Source of the DNA: Candidatus Yanofskybacteria bacterium RIFCSPHIGHO2_01_FULL_44_22
GTDB taxonomy: Bacteria > Patescibacteriota > Minisyncoccia > 2-02-FULL-40-12 > GWA2-44-9
DNA: 6,452 nt
Direction: 5' to 3'
Assembly: GCA_001794205.1 (NCBI GenBank)
Contig: MGJJ01000018.1
Location: forward strand, 1-6,452
Numbering within the stretch: the stretch's first letter is position 1; each line of letters starts with the position of its first letter. A model generated the notes under the pieces. The model was not told the origin of the DNA and did no database searches. It worked only from the letters and a program-made list of their open reading frames with translations. Position numbers and translations under genes: made by a program. This document shows, one piece after another, positions 1 to 4,786 of the stretch.

Positions 1-320
1 CCCTGACCCAGGCCGATATCGGCATTGCCATAGGAACGGGTACGGATATTGCCATAGAATCAGGTGATATCACTTTAATCTCCGGCGACCCCTTTGGAAT
101 TTATGAGGCGATAAAAATAAGCCGCAAAACATTATCCAACATCAAACAAAATCTTTTCTGGGCATCCATTTATAATTTAATTTTAATTCCTGTTGCCGCC
201 GGCGCGCTTTGGCCGCCATTCGGCATACTTCTAAATCCGATATTGGCCGGCGCCGCCATGGCTTTCAGCTCGGTTTCGGTAGTTCTAAATTCTTTGCGCT
301 TGAAAAAAATTAAACCATAA
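1..320 (+). CDS. copA: Cu(+)-translocating P-type ATPase (P1B-1), C-terminal fragment
   Basis: This is the 3' end of a P-type ATPase that pumps monovalent copper out of the cytoplasm across the inner membrane; the 5' part lies outside the window. The frame starts with a split codon at 1-2 and reads 105 residues from base 3 to TAA at 318-320. The first residues match the end of the P domain after the (missing) GDGxNDAPAL hinge: LTQADIGIAIGTGTDIAIES, with GTGTD at 33-47. Two membrane helices follow. The first carries the Tyr-Asn pair (171-176) and the second the Met-x-x-Ser-Ser motif (258-272), which in P1B-1 pumps are copper ligands of TM7 and TM8. The protein ends shortly after the last helix with NSLRLKKIKP, as usual for CopA. 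The family and Cu(+) specificity are well supported; the N-terminal metal-binding domains and the CPC motif cannot be seen. Confidence 0.95.
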   Translation, partial: LTQADIGIAIGTGTDIAIESGDITLISGDPFGIYEAIKISRKTLSNIKQNLFWASIYNLILIPVAAGALWPPFGILLNPILAGAAMAFSSVSVVLNSLRLKKIKP

Positions 321-324
321 TTAA

Positions 325-396
325 TTTATAAAAAATAAAGTTGCACTAATTACCGGCGCAACATTCTATGTTGACGGCAGTTGGCTTACCGTGTAA
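325..396 (+). pseudogene. Relic of a short-chain dehydrogenase/reductase gene (internal deletion)
   Basis: One frame in this gap reads about 23 codons, FIKNKVALITGA then TFYVDGSWLTV, closed by TAA at 394-396. The first half resembles the extreme N-terminus of an SDR enzyme (strand beta-1 entering the TGxxxGIG nucleotide loop). The second half resembles the extreme C-terminus of SDR enzymes (TGxTFYVDGGW followed by a stop). The two ends are joined in frame at a shared Ile-Thr-Gly-Ala element near 349-362, as expected if most of the gene (about 230 codons) was lost by recombination between similar sequences. No ATG, GTG or TTG opens the frame; an in-frame TAA lies at 322-324. It is therefore read as a non-functional remnant. 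Confidence is limited by the very short length; chance similarity of one half is possible. Confidence 0.5.
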
Positions 397-399
397 GAT
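371..399 (+). promoter_or_regulatory. Possible sigma-70-type promoter for the peroxiredoxin operon
   Basis: TTGACG at 371-376 and TAAGAT at 394-399 are separated by 17 bases, the ideal spacing, and lie 40 bases upstream of the peroxiredoxin ATG. The -35 matches the consensus at five of six positions and the -10 at four of six. The position suits a new transcription unit after the copper ATPase. However, the -35 falls within the VDG codons of the apparent SDR relic, so the match may be coincidental coding sequence or a promoter recruited from it. No operator could be recognised. Confidence 0.35.
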
Positions 400-438
400 T
401 ATTTATTCTCTCAAGTTAACGGGATAATTTAAAATATT

Positions 439-957
439 ATGATAAAAGTAGCGGAAAAGGCGCCGGAATTTTACGGCGCGACGGCATACCATAAAAACAA
501 TTTTGTAAAAATATCGCTCAAGGATTATCAAGACAAATGGCTGGTTTTATTTTTCTACCCCAGAGATTTCACGTTTGTCTGCCCGACCGAAATTAGAGAA
601 TTCGCAAAATTGGAAAAAGAATTTGAAACTTGCAAATGCGCGATATTGGCTTGCTCCACCGACAGCGAGTGGTCTCATAAAAATTGGTTTGAAAAAGATT
701 TAGCGGAGGTTAAATACCCCGTTTTGGCCGATACGACCCACGAAATATCATCGGCCTATAACGTTCTTGGAAGCGACGGAGCCGCGCAGAGAGGAACATT
801 TATCGTTGACCCGGAGGGTATTCTGCGCTGGATGGCTGTCTCGGACAATTCAGTCGGCCGTTCCGTCAAAGAAATCCTGCGGGCGCTTAAAGCGTTGCAA
901 ACTGGCGGACTTTGTCCGGTAGAATGGACACCCGGCCAAAAAACTTTAAAACCTTAA
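439..957 (+). CDS. 2-Cys peroxiredoxin (AhpC/Prx1 type)
   Basis: This is a 172-residue cytoplasmic thiol peroxidase that reduces H2O2, organic peroxides or peroxynitrite using a partner such as thioredoxin or AhpF; no partner lies in the window. The peroxidatic Cys48 sits in FTFVCPTE (44-51), with active-site Pro41, Thr45 and Arg118 (RGTFIVDPEG). The resolving Cys159 lies in GLCPVEWTPG, so a typical 2-Cys homodimer with intersubunit disulfide is expected. It ends at KTLKP, without the C-terminal Tyr-Phe tail and without a GGLG insert, features associated in the family with sensitivity to overoxidation; a robust enzyme is inferred. Three extra cysteines (65, 67, 72) lie in the strand after the active-site helix. 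The ATG has no Shine-Dalgarno sequence. The stop is two bases before the next gene. Confidence 0.95.
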   Translation: MIKVAEKAPEFYGATAYHKNNFVKISLKDYQDKWLVLFFYPRDFTFVCPTEIREFAKLEKEFETCKCAILACSTDSEWSHKNWFEKDLAEVKYPVLADTTHEISSAYNVLGSDGAAQRGTFIVDPEGILRWMAVSDNSVGRSVKEILRALKALQTGGLCPVEWTPGQKTLKP

Positions 958-959
958 TT

Positions 960-1178
960 ATGAGCCGCGATTTCAGTCCAAAAGAAGAGGATAAAAATTT
1001 TCAACCGACATATAAAAAGGAAATATCAATATCCAATCCCGTGGGTAATGGCGGAAAAAGAAAAGTTGAAGTAGAATATAAAGAAATCAGACCAAACGTT
1101 TGGGAAAAAATATATGGCAGCGAGAAGGATTTGAGGCCGACCGATAAAAAGACCCAAGGCAAAACTCAACAAAAATAA
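960..1178 (+). CDS. Small lysine-rich protein of unknown function, coupled to peroxiredoxin and DsbA-like genes
   Basis: I do not recognise this 72-residue protein. It is strongly charged and hydrophilic, with 13 lysines and many Glu/Asp, no cysteine, no signal peptide and no membrane segment. The middle, with VEVEYKEIRPNVWEKIYG (about residues 36-53), looks like a small folded core with alternating hydrophobic residues. The N-terminus and the KKTQGKTQQK tail look disordered. The ATG at 960 is chosen because it lies two bases after the peroxiredoxin TAA, mirroring the junction to the next gene. A TTG at 912 would extend it 16 codons into the peroxiredoxin gene in another frame, which is less likely. 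There is no Shine-Dalgarno sequence, so translation probably depends on reinitiation. Position between two thiol enzymes suggests a redox-related accessory role, but that is guilt by association only. Confidence 0.7.
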   Translation: MSRDFSPKEEDKNFQPTYKKEISISNPVGNGGKRKVEVEYKEIRPNVWEKIYGSEKDLRPTDKKTQGKTQQK

Positions 1179-1180
1179 AT

Positions 1181-1894
1181 ATGTTCAGTGAGAATATTAA
1201 ATCAAAGTTAAACCAATTTGCCGTGCCTTTGGCAATTATTATCGCCGGCATTTTAATATCCGTCGCCGTAATTTATTCCAATGGCGGTTTTAGCTCCCAG
1301 AAAGCGGCCCCAGGCGGCGAAGAAAAACAGGTTGCCGTTGACATTAAAAAAATAGACATAAAAAATGAGCCGTATCTTGGCGCAAAAGATGCGCCCGTGG
1401 CATTGGCCTATTGGTTTGATTTCCAGTGTCCGTTCTGCCAAAGATTTGATTTAAACACTCTCTCCGCCCTTAACGAACAATATATAAAAACCGGCAAATT
1501 AAAAGTTGTTTTCAAGGATTTTCAATTTTTGGGGCCGGATTCAATAAGCGCCGGATTGGCCGCCCACGCAGTCTGGGAGACCTCCCCCGAAAACTATTTC
1601 AAATGGCATCAAGTAATGTTTGAAAAACAAGATGCCGAGAACGGGGGATGGGGAACTAAAAAAGACATTATCGCCTTAACCAAAACAATTCCCGGAATAG
1701 ACGCAGAAAATGTTTCTCGATTGATGGAAGAGAAAAAGACCGAATACCAGCAAGAAATGGAAGCCGATAAAGCCGAGGCCGAAAAATTCGGCATAAACGG
1801 TACTCCCGGATTTGTAATCGGAAAACAGCTTATTGTGGGGGCCCAACCAATAGGCACATTCGCGCAAGCGATAGACGGCGAACTTGAAAAATAA
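1181..1894 (+). CDS. Membrane-anchored DsbA-like thiol:disulfide oxidoreductase
   Basis: A 237-residue protein with a short basic N-terminus, one hydrophobic segment (about 13-32, AVPLAIIIAGILISVAVIY) and an extracytoplasmic thioredoxin-fold domain of the DsbA/Thioredoxin_4 type. The linker (33-60) is Gly/Ser/Lys-rich. The fold starts at YLGAKDAPVALAYWFDFQ, the redox site is Cys83-Pro-Phe-Cys86, the helical insert spans roughly 115-200, and the cis-proline loop is Thr208-Pro209 in GINGTPGFVIG. This fits oxidation or isomerisation of cysteines in exported proteins. No VKOR/DsbB-like reoxidant lies in the window. The hydrophobic segment lacks a clear cleavage site and is followed by a long linker, so an anchor is preferred to a cleaved signal. 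The ATG is two bases after the preceding stop and has no Shine-Dalgarno sequence. Whether it is an oxidase or a reductase cannot be told from sequence. Confidence 0.92.
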   Translation: MFSENIKSKLNQFAVPLAIIIAGILISVAVIYSNGGFSSQKAAPGGEEKQVAVDIKKIDIKNEPYLGAKDAPVALAYWFDFQCPFCQRFDLNTLSALNEQYIKTGKLKVVFKDFQFLGPDSISAGLAAHAVWETSPENYFKWHQVMFEKQDAENGGWGTKKDIIALTKTIPGIDAENVSRLMEEKKTEYQQEMEADKAEAEKFGINGTPGFVIGKQLIVGAQPIGTFAQAIDGELEK

Positions 1895-1918
1895 TGTTCT
1901 AAACTTACAGCAAACAAC

Positions 1919-1942
1919 GCGGCCCCGCCAAAGCGGGGTCGT
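1919..1942 (+). terminator. GC-rich hairpin between dsbA-like gene and helicase: terminator or translational control element
   Basis: CCCCGC (1923-1928) pairs with GCGGGG (1933-1938) around a CAAA loop, and pairing extends outward through G-T, G-C, C-G and G-T pairs to about ten base pairs. It lies 24 bases after the stop of the DsbA-like gene, as a terminator would. The following T-run is poor (ACTTT) and the next ATG begins only five bases after the stem. The only purine-rich stretch available as a Shine-Dalgarno for the helicase, GGGG at 1935-1938, is inside the stem. It could therefore be a weak terminator, an attenuator that hides the ribosome site, or one copy of a small dispersed palindrome. 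Confidence 0.5.
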
Positions 1943-1947
1943 ACTTT

Positions 1948-3948
1948 ATGAGCGACATATTCAAAAACTTAAACCCGAAACAAGTTGAAGCCGTTAAAAT
2001 AATCAACGGGCCGGTGCTTGTTATTTCCGGACCGGGTTCCGGCAAAACAAGATGCCTCACCCACAGAGTTGCTTATTTAATATCTTCCGGAATAGACCCG
2101 AATGATATTTTGGCGGTCACCTTCACCAATAAAGCCGCCGACGAAATAAAAGAACGCATTCAACAATTATTAAAAATTGAAAATTATAAACTGAAAATTC
2201 AGTCGGCTTCGCCGACAATAGGCACCTTTCACTCCATTTGTTTAAGAATTTTACGGAGAGAAGCGCCTTTGTTGGGATATAAATCAAGTTTTACCGTTTT
2301 TGACGAGGACGACCGCCTTTCTTTAATAAAAAAAGTGATGGCAAGGCTTGAGGTAGATGCCAAAAGATACAACCCCCAAATATTCGTCAGAAGAATATCA
2401 AAATTAAAAACCGAGCTCATTTACCCGGAAAATTACAAACCAAACGATTTTTTTACCCGCCTTTTGGCCAAAATTTATGCCGCCTATCAGCAGGACTTGA
2501 GAACGGCCAATGCTCTTGATTTTGATGACCTTATCGCTTTAACCGTAAGAATATTCAAGAATCATCCCGAGGTTTTAGACCACTATCAAGACCGTTGGAA
2601 ATACGTCCTGATAGACGAGTACCAGGACACGAGTTTCGACCAATACAGTTTGACCAAACTGCTGTCCCAAAAATATAAGAATATTTTTGCCATCGGCGAC
2701 GACGCTCAGTCAATTTACGCTTTCCGGGAAGCGGATATTCGCAATATATTAAATTTTCAGAAGGATTATCCCGAAACGAAAGTTATTTTTCTTGAACAAA
2801 ATTACCGTTCAACAAAAAATATTCTGGCTGCCGCTCAAAATATTATTTCCAACAACCAGAACCAGGTGCCAAAAACGCTTTGGACCGACAACGAGAAGGG
2901 AGAGGAAATTTTTATCAAAGAGGCCTTAAATGAGCGCGCCGAGGCCGGTTTTATTGCCGAGAAAATAAGTGAATTCGCCGGAAGGGGATATGATTTTAAC
3001 GATTTCGCCGTATTATACCGAACCCACGCCCAATCAAGAGCGATAGAAGAATTTTTTATAATTCACAGTTTGCCTTACCAGATAGTCGGCGGAATAAAAT
3101 TTTACGAAAGAAAAGAGATAAAAGATATTTTGGCTTACATAAAAGTCCTGGTTAATCCAAGCGATATGGTAAGTTTTGAAAGAATATACAATATTCCCGC
3201 CCGCGGTTTAGGCAAGACCGTCTTTGAAAAAATATTAAACTCCGGAGAAAAGGACCTCATTGAAGCCGTCGGTACTCTGGCTGACAAAGACGAAAAATCA
3301 AAACAAGGACAATCATTAAGAAAGTTTTATAAGACCCTGCGCGGTTTGAAAAAACAAATCAATGCCGGAATAGCCTCATTAATCCAAAACATCATAAAAA
3401 CCACCGGATACGAAGAGTATCTGAAAGGATTGAGCGCCTCCAAAAACGATGCTTACGCCAATTTTGAAGAAAGAATGGAAAACTTAAAAGAACTGCTGAC
3501 GGTGGCTAAAAAATATGACAATATTGAAGGAGGCGGGGGAGTGGAAAATTTCTTGGCCGAGATAGCGTTGATGCAAAACACCGACACCCTCAAAACGGGC
3601 GTAAAAAGTCAAAATGGTGCAAATAAAAAAGTGACTTTGATGACCATTCATTCCTCCAAGGGTCTCGAATTTCCCGTTGTTTTTATCGCCGGAATGGAGG
3701 AGGGGTTATTCCCGCACAGCCGTTCTGTCCTTGACCCTCAAGAACTTGAGGAGGAAAGACGTCTTTGCTATGTGGCCGTAACCAGGGCCAAAGAGAAACT
3801 GATTTTAAGCTACGCCCAACGAAGAAATATTTTCGGCTCAACTCAAATGAACCTGCCCTCCCGATTTATAGGAGAAATCCCCCAAAACACTATAAAATAC
3901 GCCGCCACCGGCATTGATGATGACTATGAAGAAAAAATTTACTACTAA
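1948..3948 (+). CDS. UvrD/PcrA/Rep-family superfamily 1A 3'-5' DNA helicase
   Basis: This 666-residue ATP-dependent helicase unwinds DNA 3' to 5' in repair, replication restart and removal of protein-DNA blocks. All family motifs are visible: Q motif with Gln12, Walker A GPGSGKT (28-34), Ia AVTFTNKAADEI (56-67), Ib TFHS (93-96), Walker B/II DEYQDTS (223-229), III GDDAQSIYAFREAD (250-263), IV EQNYRS with Arg287, IVa GGIKFYER (381-388), V TIHSSKGLEFP (566-576) and VI VAVTRAK (609-615) with arginine finger Arg613. It ends just after the RFIGEIP motif and so lacks the C-terminal Tudor-like RNA polymerase-binding segment of Gram-positive PcrA. Motif III has Glu261 where Gly is usual (WRGAD). Between motifs Ia and Ib, residues 76-88 contain a Lys/Ile/Asn-rich insert encoded by an AT-rich repeat. 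PcrA, UvrD and Rep cannot be told apart securely, so no symbol is given. Start chosen because MSDIFKNLNPKQ gives the canonical N-terminus. Confidence 0.96.
   Translation: MSDIFKNLNPKQVEAVKIINGPVLVISGPGSGKTRCLTHRVAYLISSGIDPNDILAVTFTNKAADEIKERIQQLLKIENYKLKIQSASPTIGTFHSICLRILRREAPLLGYKSSFTVFDEDDRLSLIKKVMARLEVDAKRYNPQIFVRRISKLKTELIYPENYKPNDFFTRLLAKIYAAYQQDLRTANALDFDDLIALTVRIFKNHPEVLDHYQDRWKYVLIDEYQDTSFDQYSLTKLLSQKYKNIFAIGDDAQSIYAFREADIRNILNFQKDYPETKVIFLEQNYRSTKNILAAAQNIISNNQNQVPKTLWTDNEKGEEIFIKEALNERAEAGFIAEKISEFAGRGYDFNDFAVLYRTHAQSRAIEEFFIIHSLPYQIVGGIKFYERKEIKDILAYIKVLVNPSDMVSFERIYNIPARGLGKTVFEKILNSGEKDLIEAVGTLADKDEKSKQGQSLRKFYKTLRGLKKQINAGIASLIQNIIKTTGYEEYLKGLSASKNDAYANFEERMENLKELLTVAKKYDNIEGGGGVENFLAEIALMQNTDTLKTGVKSQNGANKKVTLMTIHSSKGLEFPVVFIAGMEEGLFPHSRSVLDPQELEEERRLCYVAVTRAKEKLILSYAQRRNIFGSTQMNLPSRFIGEIPQNTIKYAATGIDDDYEEKIYY
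2177..2202 (+). repeat. AT-rich 26-base repeat, copy 1, inside the helicase gene
   Basis: This 26-base stretch beginning TTGAAAATT matches the copy at 3974-3999 at 22 of 26 positions without gaps. It encodes IENYKLKIQ, a lysine/isoleucine/asparagine-rich peptide in the loop between helicase motifs Ia and Ib, where this protein is several residues longer than I expect for PcrA. Its position in a tolerant surface loop and in-frame length suggest insertion of a small dispersed element. In so AT-rich a sequence a chance match cannot be excluded. Confidence 0.4.
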
Positions 3949-3970
3949 TTTACAAATCAATACAAATAAA

Positions 3971-4786
3971 ATGTTGAAAATTGTAAAATGTAAATTGAGC
4001 GTTGCTCCTAAAAAATCCCTTGGTCAAAATTTTCTCGTCAATCGCGGTGTTTTGGATAAAATTGTTGCCGCCGCGGAAATCCAAAAAGATGATATAATTT
4101 TAGAAGTGGGGCCTGGCACCGGCAATCTAACCGAAAAACTTGCTTCCGTTGCAAAAAAAGTTATTGCTGTTGAAAAAGACAGGCGGCTGATTGGTCAATT
4201 AAAAATTAAATTTGAGAAAAACGGGAATATTGAAATAATTGAAAAAGATATTCTGAAATTTAATCCCGAGCAATACTCCTTGAAAAACGGGGGATATAAA
4301 ATCGTCGCCAACATCCCGTATTATATTACCTCGCATTTTTTAAAAACGGTTTTCACAAAGTGGCTGCAGCCGAAACTTATAGTTTTAATGATTCAAAAAG
4401 AGGTGGCGCAGAGAATTATGGCCAAACCGCCGGATATGAATTTACTCGCCTTGTCCGTTCAGTTTTTTGCAAATCCGCAGATTATCAGTTCGGTCAGCCG
4501 CGGCAGTTTTCAGCCGATGCCAAAAGTTGATTCGGCGATAATCAAACTGACGCCAAAGAACAACAATAGATTATTGACGATAGACAATGGTCATTTTTTC
4601 AAAGTAATTCGGGCGGGGTTTTCTGAAAAAAGAAAACAATTACTCAATAACCTTGCCAAAAATTTTGACACCACCAAAGAAAAAATTAAAAATATTTTCT
4701 CCTCCGCCGGCATAAAAGAAAAAGCCCGGGCGGAAAATTTATCTCTTCAAGAATGGGAAAAATTAGCGGAATTGTTAACAAATTAG
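3971..4786 (+). CDS. rsmA: 16S rRNA (adenine1518-N6/adenine1519-N6)-dimethyltransferase
   Basis: RsmA (KsgA) dimethylates two adjacent adenines in helix 45 at the 3' end of 16S rRNA during late small-subunit assembly, using S-adenosylmethionine. From ATG 3971 the protein has 271 residues, close to the 273 of E. coli. The N-terminal KKSLGQNFLVN motif is at 14-24, the SAM loop EVGPGTGN at 45-52, the acidic ribose-binding residue in VIAVEKD (about 66), and the catalytic motif Asn-Ile-Pro-Tyr-Tyr-Ile at 114-119. The C-terminal helical domain includes the conserved FSEKRKQLLNNL segment. TTG/ATG codons at 3914-3926 would add up to 19 residues unlike the family and overlap the helicase, so 3971 is preferred. 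There is no Shine-Dalgarno sequence and the first nine codons lie within an AT-rich repeat. The stop is TAG, and the end overlaps lnt by 34 bases. Confidence 0.96.
   Translation: MLKIVKCKLSVAPKKSLGQNFLVNRGVLDKIVAAAEIQKDDIILEVGPGTGNLTEKLASVAKKVIAVEKDRRLIGQLKIKFEKNGNIEIIEKDILKFNPEQYSLKNGGYKIVANIPYYITSHFLKTVFTKWLQPKLIVLMIQKEVAQRIMAKPPDMNLLALSVQFFANPQIISSVSRGSFQPMPKVDSAIIKLTPKNNNRLLTIDNGHFFKVIRAGFSEKRKQLLNNLAKNFDTTKEKIKNIFSSAGIKEKARAENLSLQEWEKLAELLTN
3974..3999 (+). repeat. AT-rich 26-base repeat, copy 2, at the start of rsmA
   Basis: This copy agrees with 2177-2202 at 22 of 26 bases. It begins immediately after the rsmA ATG and encodes LKIVKCKLS, upstream of the conserved RsmA core. An inverted partner of its last part, AATTTACA at 3947-3954, pairs with TGTAAATT at 3989-3996, so the helicase stop, the 22-base gap and the rsmA start may all lie in one small palindromic element. 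The start of rsmA may have been supplied by it. Confidence 0.4.

Noticed and set aside
307..327. AAATTAA/TTAATTT inverted repeat as a copA terminator
   Set aside because: The stem has only seven A-T pairs, overlaps the stop codon and has no T-tract, so it would not be stable enough.
368..427. 19-codon ATG frame upstream of the peroxiredoxin as a leader peptide
   Set aside because: There is no ribosome site or regulatory codon run, and the better reading of this stretch is the SDR relic in another frame.
912..959. TTG start giving the 72-residue protein 16 more N-terminal residues
   Set aside because: It would overlap the peroxiredoxin gene by 46 bases in another frame, with no ribosome site. 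The ATG at 960 gives the same two-base junction seen before the DsbA-like gene.
1253..1917. Minus-strand open frames of 62 to 102 codons
   Set aside because: They lie opposite the well-supported DsbA-like gene, have no recognisable domains and are explained as antisense shadows.
2229..2420. Minus-strand open frame of 63 codons
   Set aside because: It is opposite the helicase gene and shows no recognisable protein features.
3914..3970. TTG/ATG codons giving a longer RsmA
   Set aside because: The added residues (Met/Lys/Thr/Asn-rich) do not resemble RsmA and lie partly in the helicase gene; ATG 3971 gives the normal family length.
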